From: CAXBGS01 sp963975425
GTDB lineage: Bacteria; Planctomycetota; Planctomycetia; Pirellulales; Pirellulaceae
Reading direction: 5' to 3'
Length of the DNA stretch: 64,000 nt
Assembly: GCA_963975425.1 (NCBI GenBank)
Contig: CAXBGS010000001.1
Coordinates: forward strand, 496,001 to 560,000
The position numbers and the translations under genes are program-made. Below the pieces are notes generated by a model. It worked only from the letters and a program-made list of their open reading frames with translations, was not told the DNA's origin and searched no databases. Positions 45,863 through 54,738 of the stretch are shown one piece after another; within the stretch, counting starts at the first letter, position 1, and every line of letters begins with the position of its first letter.

Positions 45863-46164
45863 TCACGTCGAACAGATCTCGCATAAGCATAACAACCGCA
45901 TCTACGGACCGAAACAAGCCGTGGCGAAGGTGCAGCGTCGGGCCGCGGGGTGCGACAAAGTCGCCGAAATGAAATTGTCGCAGCATTGCGGGTGCATTGC
46001 CGAAGCATTGAACGCAGAATCAAAGCACACGACGCGGAAGTCGTGGACGTGAACGAATGCCGACTGACGGCCGATGACACAACGGTCCCCGCTCGAACCG
46101 CCAATGCTTGAACGGCCAATGCTTGATTGAACCGACGTTCCCGAGCAGGTCGTGGCATGCCGGA
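45863..46164. other. Gap between the subtilase and molybdoenzyme genes, with 15-bp tandem repeat
   Basis: About 300 bp with no credible gene. AACCGCCAATGCTTG at 46096 is repeated in tandem with one change at 46111. It should contain the promoter of the molybdoenzyme gene, but none could be defined. Confidence 0.5.
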
Positions 46165-48468
46165 CTAGCTTGTTGCTGCGTTCGTGTCCTCACCGAGCGA
46201 TTCAAAAATGGCTCGCAGCGCGTCGGCTTCCTGAGCGGCTCGCGCTTCTCGATCGTCGACCGACCATAAATCGGCCGATTGTGAATTGAACGGTCCCGCC
46301 GTGGATTGTGGCGTCAGCTCGATCGGTTGGAAATCCTCGAAAGCTTGCGTCCTTTCAAAACCGCGGGCGACGTGAACCTTTCCCGACTCGGCGCTCGTCC
46401 ACTGCGTCATCTGGCCGCTGGTGTGCCATTGGCTGGCCGCATCGGCTGAATCGCCATTGGCTGAATCGTCATCAACGTCGCCATAGATTTTTGCCAAATC
46501 GTTGCCGCCGCCGGTCGCATAGGCGTTGACCAAATCGAATCCGCGTGCGCTGACCTGATAACCCGCACCGGTGATGATCGAACGTGTCGGCGAGATGCTC
46601 ATCAAATCGTCGCCGTCGGAATCATAGAGTTCAGCCGTGTCGGTCCCGCCAGAGGTGGCATAGGCGTACACGCTTTCGAATCCATAAGCGAGTTGAAACG
46701 TATCGTCGCCACGCAGACTTGTGAATTGCGGTCGCACGTTCAGGACGTCGTCGCCGGCGGAGTCACGCACAAACGCGGTATCGTTGCCACCGGCTGTCGC
46801 GTGCGCGTACATCCGCGGCACGTTGTTGACTTCGAACCGAAATCCGATTCCGCTGAGCGATGCCGCGCCCGGATAGGACTGCAACGTTTCATCGCCATCG
46901 GTGTCATACAGCGTCGCGCGATCACGCCCGCCGCCACCGTCAAAGATGACTTCTTCAAATCCACGCAGTTCGATTCGGTACGTATTGGTCGAAAGTTGGT
47001 TGTTGTCAGGGTTGATCGGATCCAGCACGATCCGTTCGGCTTGTTCGGACCCGAGAATCCGCAGCGAATCGGCGCCGCCGCCGACATCAATGACCAGCGG
47101 TGAATCACCCAATGGGTCGAGCACATAGTCATTCCCGTCGACCGTTAAGCGAATCCCGTCGGTCAGATCCAAAACGGCTTGCTGTGATTCGTTGTCGCCG
47201 TCGTAACGGGCCAGCGACTGCACTGCGCCGGTGATCGCGGCATCGAGGTCGATCACGTGGTACGCGTCACCCGTGATCGAATCGTGATGCTGCCGTGACG
47301 ATGCTTGCAGTCGCTGCATGATTTCGTCGACCGTCGGATCCAGCCCTTCGGCGATCATCGACTGTCGCACCAACATCGATGCAGCAGCAACCTGAGGTGC
47401 GGCCATGCTGGTCCCGCTAAGCGATGCGATGTCGTCGATTTTACCGTCCCAACCAAAGACGTGTTCGGGCACACTGCTGGAAACCGATTCACCGTCGGCC
47501 GCCAGGATTCCGGATTGCCGCTGTGAAAATTCACTCAACGCACCGTCGTCACCGACCGAGCCGACCGCTTGGACTAGCGTGCTGGATGCCGGGTACATCA
47601 CTTCGCGACCGCCGGATATCACTTCGCGACCGCCAGATATCACTTCGCGACCGCCGGAGATTACTTCGTCGCCGGATGTCGCCCCCGTACCTGATGCATC
47701 AAAAGCGTTTCCTGCCGCGGCGAACACCAAAATATTGTCCTCGCGGAGCAGTTGCAATTCATCCTCGAGCATCAATCTTGCTTCGGCCAAGTTCTCCTCA
47801 CCCAGCAACGCGCCGATGGAAAGGTTGACCGTCGTGATCGGTGACGCGTGAGCATCTTTATTGTCATGAACCCACTGCAGTGCCGACTCGATCCATTGCA
47901 GTTGACCGCCGCCATCGTCGTCGAAAACACGCAGCGCGACGAGGTCAGCCCCCGGCGCAATGCCAACGAATGATTCACTTTCACCGGCCAATAGACCAGC
48001 GACATGTGAACCATGGTATCCGGCCGGTCCATCGTCATACGGGTCGGCGTCGTCTTCGGCAAAGTCCCAACCGCCGACCACGCGATAGCCTGGGCCGAAT
48101 CCACTGTTACCGCTGGTGCGAAAGACGTCGTGGTCCCACGCGATTCCGCTGTCGATGACGGCCACGGTTTGGCCGCTGCCATCAATCCCCGCCGCTTGTC
48201 GCAGCTGCAATGCTTGCGTCAACAAATCCGGCGAGTCTGACTGGATCGTCGAATGGGGATCGACTTGTTGCTGGACGCCGGCGGGTGAGGAAACGTTTGC
48301 CTGGGAAGGAATTTCTTGTGAAGGAATCTCGTGCGACAGGGGCGCAAACGGATCAAGCGCGTCGAGCAACAGATCCGCCGCCAAACTTGCCGATAGCGCT
48401 AGACGCTGCTCACAGGGACGGATCCGCTGCCGCGATGAATCAAGCGGTCGTGTTGCGCGCGACTTCAT
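46165..48468 (-). CDS. Secreted subtilisin-like serine protease (S8) with C-terminal repeats
   Basis: Protein of 767 aa. The N-terminus has RIRPCEQRLALSASL, like the 'LEPR-x-LLSA' export-type motif of planctomycete surface proteins. The catalytic triad is Asp106 (AVIDSGIAWDH), His152 (YHGSHVAGL) and Ser354 (LSGTSMAAP), with oxyanion Asn254. A GGREVIS heptad is repeated three times (about residues 269-290) in a surface loop before a conserved strand. Residues 425-720 hold repeats of the form YAxAxxGGxDxAxxxDSxGDD, probably calcium-binding beta units. Probably a cell-surface or secreted protease; substrates unknown. Confidence 0.87.
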   Translation of the reverse strand: MKSRATRPLDSSRQRIRPCEQRLALSASLAADLLLDALDPFAPLSHEIPSQEIPSQANVSSPAGVQQQVDPHSTIQSDSPDLLTQALQLRQAAGIDGSGQTVAVIDSGIAWDHDVFRTSGNSGFGPGYRVVGGWDFAEDDADPYDDGPAGYHGSHVAGLLAGESESFVGIAPGADLVALRVFDDDGGGQLQWIESALQWVHDNKDAHASPITTVNLSIGALLGEENLAEARLMLEDELQLLREDNILVFAAAGNAFDASGTGATSGDEVISGGREVISGGREVISGGREVMYPASSTLVQAVGSVGDDGALSEFSQRQSGILAADGESVSSSVPEHVFGWDGKIDDIASLSGTSMAAPQVAAASMLVRQSMIAEGLDPTVDEIMQRLQASSRQHHDSITGDAYHVIDLDAAITGAVQSLARYDGDNESQQAVLDLTDGIRLTVDGNDYVLDPLGDSPLVIDVGGGADSLRILGSEQAERIVLDPINPDNNQLSTNTYRIELRGFEEVIFDGGGGRDRATLYDTDGDETLQSYPGAASLSGIGFRFEVNNVPRMYAHATAGGNDTAFVRDSAGDDVLNVRPQFTSLRGDDTFQLAYGFESVYAYATSGGTDTAELYDSDGDDLMSISPTRSIITGAGYQVSARGFDLVNAYATGGGNDLAKIYGDVDDDSANGDSADAASQWHTSGQMTQWTSAESGKVHVARGFERTQAFEDFQPIELTPQSTAGPFNSQSADLWSVDDREARAAQEADALRAIFESLGEDTNAATS
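47597..47680. repeat. 21-bp tandem array inside the subtilase gene
   Basis: Three nearly identical 21-bp units beginning ATCACTTCGCGACCGCCGG at 47597, 47618 and 47639, plus a degenerate fourth, encode GGREVIS copies. The unit is seven codons, so frame is kept. Confidence 0.92.
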
Positions 48469-48827
48469 GAGAACGTTCAGTGAGAGGAACTTGCCAACGG
48501 GAAGGAGGACGAGAGCCGTTTGCCGTCGACTTGGCCGTTGATTTATCCGGCAGCATTGCAGGTATCCGCACCGTGCCCCGGGAGTGTCCGGGAGCGCCCG
48601 GGCCGTATCCCGCGGCGGTGTGCCGGACGCTGGCCGTTAAATCCTGCCTAAACAAACGTAGATCGCACACTCGCGCGCGGTCGTTTTAACCGGACTCCGG
48701 CGAGAACGGATCGACTTCCGACGTCCATCCCGCCGAAAAAACATGACGAGACGTCATATTCGCACCCAATGCGGCGAAGACTGACGCGTGCGCCCGCTGC
48801 CGTTCTGCGAACTGAGGCCCTTTTCCG
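48469..48827. other. Divergent spacer with 10-bp G+C-rich triple repeat
   Basis: About 360 bp between the subtilase and the methyltransferase-like gene must hold both promoters. At 48577-48606 three 10-bp units (CCCGGGAGTG, TCCGGGAGCG, CCCGGGCCGT) follow each other; each begins with a self-complementary CCCGGG-type core, so a protein-binding or structured site is possible. No small gene found. Confidence 0.45.
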
Positions 48828-49589
48828 ATGCCACTGCGAAAACTCTGGAATGCTCTTCGAGGACAAACCCCATCACAATCCGCGACCGTTGCGGACGGGG
48901 CCACCGAACACCTGCCCCATGAGTCGGTGCAGGCCAACGCATCTGTGCGGTCCGGGACGGGTTCGCAGCCGCAGGTCCAGGCGAATCCCCACAAGGCAGT
49001 GAAGTCTAAGCATGCGGCGGCCGGAACCGAGTCGACGGCGAAAGCGGTCGCAAAAAAACCAGCCGCAGCATCCTCGCGCGGCGCCAAGACGGGGCGCGGG
49101 CTGCTGGGCCTTGGCCGAGGGCCCCACGATCCGCTTTGCCGAGCGATCAAAAAATCCGGCGCGACCTCGGTGCTTGAGATTTCCGTTGGTGATGGAACGC
49201 GTGCCGTTGAGGTGGTCCAGACGCTTGCGAAAGCGACTCCAGGGACACCGATTCGCTATACGGCCATTGATCAGTTCGAATTGGCGGGCGGGGAAATCTC
49301 GTTGATGCAGTTTCACCGCGATCTTCGCCAACACGGAATCCGTCCGCAGATTTTCCCCAGCGATATCATTTCGGGCGTCACCCGCGTCGCATACACGCTA
49401 GGTGCCGTCGACCTGATTTTGATCGCCGAAAATGCGGCCTCCGATTCGCCGACGCCGGCACAGTGGGAAAAATTGCTCAGCCGAGTCGCTCATCCTGGCA
49501 CTCTGGTTCTGCGGCAAACCGGCGACGCTTGGACGCGTGTCGACGTGCCACATCAGCACCGCACGAGCGACCAGCGCAAGGCGGCCTGA
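48828..49589 (+). CDS. SAM-methyltransferase-like protein with disordered N-terminus
   Basis: Protein of 253 aa. Residues 1-95 are Ala/Lys/Ser/Gln-rich and probably disordered. Residues 105-230 look like a class I Rossmann methyltransferase: ATSVLEISVGDGTRAVEVVQ as a relaxed motif I (GDGT in place of GxGxG), RYTAIDQFEL as the acidic end of strand 2, and VDLILIAENAAS as strand 4. The SAM site is divergent, so activity may be lost. The tail is basic (HQHRTSDQRKAA). No substrate can be given. Confidence 0.6.
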   Translation: MPLRKLWNALRGQTPSQSATVADGATEHLPHESVQANASVRSGTGSQPQVQANPHKAVKSKHAAAGTESTAKAVAKKPAAASSRGAKTGRGLLGLGRGPHDPLCRAIKKSGATSVLEISVGDGTRAVEVVQTLAKATPGTPIRYTAIDQFELAGGEISLMQFHRDLRQHGIRPQIFPSDIISGVTRVAYTLGAVDLILIAENAASDSPTPAQWEKLLSRVAHPGTLVLRQTGDAWTRVDVPHQHRTSDQRKAA

Positions 49590-49906
49590 TCCGCCCAAAG
49601 TCTCATCACGGGCCATCGAACCGATGGCGATTGTGCAAATCTGTTTTCCGTTAGACAATTCCGGCTGTTGCCGCCGGAACAACCCGCCTATTTTACCCCC
49701 GTGCAAAATTCGGCCGAATTTGGCGGGTTCAGGACCTAGGTCGCGCTTAATTTTGGACTAGTTTCGGATTGGGTACTTCTGTCAAGAAGTCGGTATGACG
49801 TCAGCCTGGGTCGAGTGACCTGGCGAATCAATCGTCAAAATCGCTTCAACACGGATTGTTCACTTCAACGCGAATCACTGTTCACTGTCTTTGAAGGCGC
49901 TCGTCT
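49590..49906 (+). promoter_or_regulatory. glmS upstream region with stacked inverted repeats
   Basis: The 317-bp leader of glmS carries several symmetric elements. TTCCGGC/GCCGGAA spans 49659-49679. AACCCGCC/GGCGGGTT (49681-49688 and 49722-49729) encloses the 16-bp palindrome AAATTCGGCCGAATTT at 49706-49721. ACTTCT/AGAAGT spans 49775-49790. TGACGTCA lies at 49796-49803. No T run follows, so these look more like operators or leader RNA structure than terminators. The conserved core of the glmS ribozyme was not recognised. Confidence 0.5.
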
Positions 49907-51763
49907 ATGTGTGGGATTGTGGGATATGTCGGCGGCGACGATGCCGGCTCGTTTTTGATCACCGGATTGCGGAGGCTCGAATACCGAGGCTACGACAGTG
50001 CCGGGGTCGCGATCCACGGCGGCGAATCGTTCAACATCACGCGGGCGGTCGGGCGAATTGACGTGTTGGCCGGACAACTGGGCGAGACATTACCCAAGGG
50101 AATGCTGGGCATCGGCCACACACGCTGGGCCACGCACGGGCCGGCGACCGTTGAAAACGCCCACCCACATATCGGCGGCGACGGTGAAGTCGTGCTGGTC
50201 CACAACGGCGTGATTGAGAACTTTCAAGAACTCAAAGAAGGCTTGATCGACAAGGGATACAAGTTCACGTCGGACACCGACAGCGAAGTCGTCGCGCACT
50301 TGGTCGCTGAAGGGCTCAGGAACACGCCCCGCGATCCCAACCAACCCAACATGCGATACGCCACCGCGGTTCAGTGGGCCGTCGATCAGTTACGTGGAAC
50401 GTACGGCTTGGCGATCGGCTTTCGCGAGCAACCCAACCTGATCGTTGCCGCTCGATTCGGCAGCCCGCTGGTGATCGGCGTCGGCAGTGGCGAGTACTTC
50501 GTCGCCAGCGACGCATCGCCGTTGGCCGGCAGCACCGACCGCATTGTGTACATGGCCGATCACCAGATCGCCGTGCTGACGCCGCAAGGGTTCTCGGTGC
50601 TGGACAAGGATCAAGCCAAAATTCGCGTCGACATTCGACCGTTGGAAGTCGGCAGTGGTGAAGTCAGCCTGGAAGGCTATGACCACTACATGCTCAAAGA
50701 GATTTACGAACAACCCGAATCGCTGCGCAATGCGATGCGAGGCCGTTTGGACGAACAAAACGGCACGGCGGTGTTCGGCGGCTTGAACTTGACCCCTCAA
50801 CAATTGCGCAGCGTCGAACAAATCATCCTGACCGGTTGCGGCACCAGTTGGCACTCGGCCTTGGTCGGTGAGTACTTGATTGAGGAATTAGCGAGGCTGC
50901 CGGTCAACGTTGAATACGCCAGCGAGCTGCGTTATCGAAACCCGCCGATCAGCAACAACACGTTGGTGTTCGGGATCACGCAGAGCGGCGAAACAGCCGA
51001 CACACTGGCGGCACTGAATGAAACCAAACGAAAAGGCCACCGGACGTTGGCGCTCTGTAACGTTGTCGCCAGCTCGATCGCCCAAGCGGCCGACGGAGGC
51101 ATCTACTTGCACGCCGGTCCAGAGATCGGTGTGGCCAGTACGAAAGCCTACACGTCACAGTGTTGTGTGCTGACGATGCTGGCGCTGTACTTCGGACGCA
51201 TGCACCATCTCAGTTACGAATCGGGCCAACGCATCATCCAAGAGCTGCACGAATTGCCCGGCGCGGTGCAACAAGCGCTCGCCTGCGACGTGCAAGTTCG
51301 CGATGTCGCCCAAAAATACCACGAGGCCACCAATGTCCTGTACTTGGGACGGCAATACAATTTCCCAACCGCACTCGAAGGCGCGTTGAAGCTAAAGGAA
51401 ATCAGCTACATTCACGCTGAAGGCTATCCGGCGGCGGAGATGAAGCACGGGCCGATCGCGTTGGTCGACGAACACACCCCCAGCGTCTTCATCATCCCGC
51501 GTGGGTCAACGTACGACAAAGTGCTTGCAAACATGGAAGAGGTCAAGGCCCGGGGCGGCCCGATCATCGCCGTCGCCTGTCACGATGACCCACAAGTCGA
51601 TTCGATCGCCGATGATGTCATTCGCGTTCCGGAAGTACCGGAAATTGTCCAGCCCATCGTGACGGTGATTCCGCTGCAATTGCTTTCGTACCACATTGCC
51701 TTGCTTCGAGGCTGTGACGTTGACAAGCCACGAAATCTCGCGAAAAGCGTAACGGTTGAATAA
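49907..51763 (+). CDS. glmS: Glutamine-fructose-6-phosphate aminotransferase (isomerizing)
   Basis: First enzyme of amino-sugar synthesis, converting fructose-6-phosphate and glutamine to glucosamine-6-phosphate for UDP-GlcNAc. 618 aa, normal length. The N-terminal glutaminase domain starts MCGIVGYVG (Cys nucleophile after Met removal), with GHTRWATHGPAT and HNGVIENF. Two SIS domains follow (ILTGCGTSWHSA, GITQSGETADTLAAL, YPAAEMKHGPIALVDE). The C-terminus is DVDKPRNLAKSVTVE, as expected. The leader contains several inverted repeats that may control it. Confidence 0.97.
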   Translation: MCGIVGYVGGDDAGSFLITGLRRLEYRGYDSAGVAIHGGESFNITRAVGRIDVLAGQLGETLPKGMLGIGHTRWATHGPATVENAHPHIGGDGEVVLVHNGVIENFQELKEGLIDKGYKFTSDTDSEVVAHLVAEGLRNTPRDPNQPNMRYATAVQWAVDQLRGTYGLAIGFREQPNLIVAARFGSPLVIGVGSGEYFVASDASPLAGSTDRIVYMADHQIAVLTPQGFSVLDKDQAKIRVDIRPLEVGSGEVSLEGYDHYMLKEIYEQPESLRNAMRGRLDEQNGTAVFGGLNLTPQQLRSVEQIILTGCGTSWHSALVGEYLIEELARLPVNVEYASELRYRNPPISNNTLVFGITQSGETADTLAALNETKRKGHRTLALCNVVASSIAQAADGGIYLHAGPEIGVASTKAYTSQCCVLTMLALYFGRMHHLSYESGQRIIQELHELPGAVQQALACDVQVRDVAQKYHEATNVLYLGRQYNFPTALEGALKLKEISYIHAEGYPAAEMKHGPIALVDEHTPSVFIIPRGSTYDKVLANMEEVKARGGPIIAVACHDDPQVDSIADDVIRVPEVPEIVQPIVTVIPLQLLSYHIALLRGCDVDKPRNLAKSVTVE

Positions 51764-51846
51764 CGCACACTTGCCTTCGTGGGGCTATCGACTAGTTATT
51801 GAGTACTCCCCCATTATCAGATTCATTCTTCCAGGAGCCCCCCACC

Positions 51847-52047
51847 ATGAAATCGACGGGTCTAACGTACAATTGCCGCAAGGCGCTGCAGGTGAACATC
51901 GGTGAGTCGGCAGGTGCCGAAATCGCCAACTTGATCTCACAAATGGCCGCCGAAATCGAGGAACTTCGACGATCCAAGGTCAGCGTGACGCAAATCGTCC
52001 CCGGTGGATCGCCGATCAAACAAGAAATGATGGAAGAGCCCGTCTAG
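51847..52047 (+). CDS. Small protein, unknown function
   Basis: Protein of 66 aa from ATG 51847, with AGGAG 9 bp upstream. An in-frame TTG start 16 codons earlier has no such site. Not recognised. Residues 22-42 form an amphipathic helix (AEIANLISQMAAEIEELRRSK) and the C-terminus is acidic and Met-rich. The good ribosome-binding site and strong terminator 170 bp downstream make it likely real. It lies 83 bp after glmS on the same strand and may share its transcript. Confidence 0.6.
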   Translation: MKSTGLTYNCRKALQVNIGESAGAEIANLISQMAAEIEELRRSKVSVTQIVPGGSPIKQEMMEEPV

Positions 52048-52217
52048 GGAGCCCAATTCCAGCGACGCCGTGTGAATCACCCGTGTCGCAGCCCGCTGGC
52101 GGGCGCGCAGGGTTGGCGAAAAGGGCTAGCAAACAGGGCGGACCAAAAAACTGACCGGCTGGCGGAAAAAAGAGGCCGGCTACAGCGATCCAACACCCTC
52201 CCTCATCGAAATTCTCT

Positions 52218-52255
52218 CAGGCCGCGGAGTCAAATGACTCGGCGGCCTGTTTTTT
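52218..52255 (+). terminator. Rho-independent terminator
   Basis: A 15-bp stem with one mismatch (left arm CAGGCCGCGGAGTCA, right arm TGACTCGGCGGCCTG) and an AA loop is followed by TTTTTT. It is the clearest terminator in the window and ends the glmS-small ORF transcript. Confidence 0.92.
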
Positions 52256-52312
52256 GGCTGAACCTTCTCGGGCCCCGCCGCACTTCATTGTTGGGCGCGT
52301 ATGATTGTTGAT

Positions 52313-52453
52313 CCAGTTTGGCTGCGCCGGTCGAAAACCAGTTTGGCTGCGGCGGTCGAAAAAGCGTGCGCGCCGGATATTTTCCGCCGCAACATCGACC
52401 GTTCGCGTCATCGACCGATCGGGCCATTGACAGTCCGGGCCGTTGACAGTCCG
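52313..52453. repeat. Two tandem duplications between the terminator and leuC
   Basis: A 25-bp unit beginning CCAGTTTGGCTGCG at 52313 is repeated at 52338 with one change. A 16-bp unit GGCCATTGACAGTCCG at 52422 is repeated at 52438, and a partial copy follows near 52459. The remainder of the 472-bp gap 52048-52519 contains only the terminator and presumably the leuC promoter. Confidence 0.85.
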
Positions 52454-52519
52454 GCACGAACAGTTGACAGTGGCCTGTTCGACTGAAATCCCCTCGAAAA
52501 CCTTCCTCTCGCCAACACC

Positions 52520-53959
52520 ATGCCGAACGCTTTTCAATCCGATAGTGCTACCCCACGGACCATGCTGGACAAGATCTGGGACGAGCACGTCGTCCACGCT
52601 TCTGCACAAGGGCCGGCGATCATCTACGTCGACCTGCACTTGGTCCATGAAGTCACCAGCCCTCAGGCTTTCGAGGGTCTGCGGATCAACAATCGCCCCG
52701 TTCGGCAACCCTCACGCACCTTGGCGACTCCTGACCACAACGTTCCCACCAGCGACCGCAGCCTGCCGATCGCCGATCCGATCAGCCGCAAACAGATCGA
52801 TACGCTGCGCGAAAATTGTGCCGAGTTCGGTGTTCAACTCTTTGACATCGGCGACGTCCGCCAAGGCATCGTCCACGTCATCGGCCCCGAGAATGGATAC
52901 ACACAGCCAGGCATGACGATCGTCTGTGGCGACAGCCATACCGCGACGCACGGCGCGTTCGGCGCACTCGCATTCGGAATCGGAACCAGCGAAGTTGAAC
53001 ACGTCCTGGCGACACAAACGCTGTTGCAGTTCAAACCCAAGACATTCGAACTGCGCGTCGACGGTAAGTTAGCACCGGGTGTCACCGCCAAAGACATGAT
53101 CTTGTACTTGATCGGTCAAATCGGCACCGCCGGCGGAACCGGTTATGTGCTGGAATACACCGGCGACTGCATGCGTGCACTGACCATGGAAGAGCGCATG
53201 ACGGTGTGCAACATGTCGATCGAAGCGGGTGCCCGAGCCGGCATGATCGCTCCGGACGAAGTGACGTTCGATTACTTGCGACCGCTTCCGGAGGCGCCGA
53301 AAGATTTCGACGCTGCGGTACAGCGGTGGCGTCGTCTGCCGACCGATCCGGGCGCAAGTTACGATCGATCCAACGTCTATCAAGGCAGCGACATTCAGCC
53401 ACAAGTCACATGGGGCACCAACCCGGGTCAAGTCATTAGCGTGACCGACTGCGTTCCCGACCCGTCCGACTTCGATGACGCGACGCAGCAAAAATCAACC
53501 GCTCAGGCACTCGAGTACATGGGTCTGAAAGCGAAAACACCGTTGGTCGACATCGGCATCGATCGCGTCTTCATCGGTTCATGTACCAACGCTCGCATCG
53601 AAGATCTGCGAGCCGCCGCGGCGGTTGTCAAAGGCCACAAGGTTTCGGACAAGGTCAACGCGATGGTTGTCCCTGGCAGTGGGCAAGTCAAACGACAAGC
53701 CGAAGAAGAAGGTCTGGACAAAGTATTCAGTGAAGCCGGTTTCGACTGGCGCGAAGCCGGATGCAGCATGTGCCTGGCCATGAACCCAGACAAATTATCG
53801 CCGGGCGAGCGTTGTGCCAGCACCAGCAATCGCAACTTCGAAGGTCGCCAAGGCAAGGGTGGTCGGACCCATTTGGTCAGTCCCGCCATGGCCGCCGCCG
53901 CCGCAGTCGAAGGCCACTTTGTCGATATCCGAGATTGGAAATACAACGGGCAAGGGTAA
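52520..53959 (+). CDS. leuC: 3-Isopropylmalate dehydratase large subunit
   Basis: Aconitase-family enzyme that isomerises 2- to 3-isopropylmalate in leucine synthesis, with LeuD. 479 aa. The 4Fe-4S ligands are Cys355 (IGSCTN), Cys415 and Cys418 (CSMCLAMNPD). GDSHTATHGAFG and the start TMLDKIWDEHVV are typical; an internal ATG at 52562 is a possible alternative start. leuD follows 100 bp downstream. Confidence 0.97.
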   Translation: MPNAFQSDSATPRTMLDKIWDEHVVHASAQGPAIIYVDLHLVHEVTSPQAFEGLRINNRPVRQPSRTLATPDHNVPTSDRSLPIADPISRKQIDTLRENCAEFGVQLFDIGDVRQGIVHVIGPENGYTQPGMTIVCGDSHTATHGAFGALAFGIGTSEVEHVLATQTLLQFKPKTFELRVDGKLAPGVTAKDMILYLIGQIGTAGGTGYVLEYTGDCMRALTMEERMTVCNMSIEAGARAGMIAPDEVTFDYLRPLPEAPKDFDAAVQRWRRLPTDPGASYDRSNVYQGSDIQPQVTWGTNPGQVISVTDCVPDPSDFDDATQQKSTAQALEYMGLKAKTPLVDIGIDRVFIGSCTNARIEDLRAAAAVVKGHKVSDKVNAMVVPGSGQVKRQAEEEGLDKVFSEAGFDWREAGCSMCLAMNPDKLSPGERCASTSNRNFEGRQGKGGRTHLVSPAMAAAAAVEGHFVDIRDWKYNGQG

Positions 53960-54059
53960 TGAGTTGATGATCACAGGATGCGAATCGAATCGCATCGGTG
54001 CGCCATACCTGTCTTCTGTTCACCCGCCCTCTTTCACCTCCTAACGCTTACCTCCAATC

Positions 54060-54653
54060 ATGCAAAATTTTACGATTCACCAAGGCGTTGTCGCGACCAT
54101 GGACCGCGCCAATGTCGATACCGACCAGATCATCCCCAAGCAATTTCTAAAACGTATCGAACGATCTGGATTCGGACAGTTTCTGTTTTACGATTGGCGG
54201 TTCCTCGATGACGGAACGACGCCCAATCCTGAATTCGAACTGAATCAGGTCAACGTCAAAGGCGCGTCGATCCTGGTCGCACGCCAGAATTTTGGCAGCG
54301 GCAGCAGTCGCGAACATGCCGTGTGGGCGCTGGACGATTATGGAATCCGCTGCGTGATCGCTCCTTCGTTTGCCGATATTTTCTTCAACAATTGTTTCAA
54401 GAATGGCGTCCTGCCACTGACGTTATCCGAAGAAGACATCGAAGAACTATTCCAGCGTGCAGCCAAGAACTCGCCATACCAACTGACCGTCAACCTGGAA
54501 AACCAAACGGTCAGCGATGGACAGGGCTTTGAGCGATCGTTCGAAGTCGACGCGAGTCGCAAACACAATTTGCTGCACGGTCTTGATGACATCGCCCAGA
54601 CGCTGCAGAACGAAGATAAAATTACCGCGTACGAACAAGCGCGAACCTGGTAA
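54060..54653 (+). CDS. leuD: 3-Isopropylmalate dehydratase small subunit
   Basis: Swivelling domain that completes the LeuCD active site. 197 aa, normal length. NVDTDQIIPKQFLKRI near the N-terminus, RQNFGSGSSREHAVWAL (active-site Ser region, about residues 77-94) and FADIFFNNCFKNGVLP. It follows leuC in the usual order. Confidence 0.96.
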   Translation: MQNFTIHQGVVATMDRANVDTDQIIPKQFLKRIERSGFGQFLFYDWRFLDDGTTPNPEFELNQVNVKGASILVARQNFGSGSSREHAVWALDDYGIRCVIAPSFADIFFNNCFKNGVLPLTLSEEDIEELFQRAAKNSPYQLTVNLENQTVSDGQGFERSFEVDASRKHNLLHGLDDIAQTLQNEDKITAYEQARTW

Positions 54654-54738
54654 CGTTCGTCTATCATCGTCGGTAAATCCCGCGGTGATTTTTTGTATTC
54701 AGTCGCCGCTGTTTTAATGCCGCGACGGAATCGAATTC

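Noticed and set aside
47597..47680. A CRISPR-like repeat array
   Set aside because: The 21-bp units have no spacers, lie inside a protease gene and keep its reading frame.
49590..49906. A glmS ribozyme in the glmS leader
   Set aside because: The inverted repeats do not form the known double-pseudoknot core and none of its conserved sequence was recognised.
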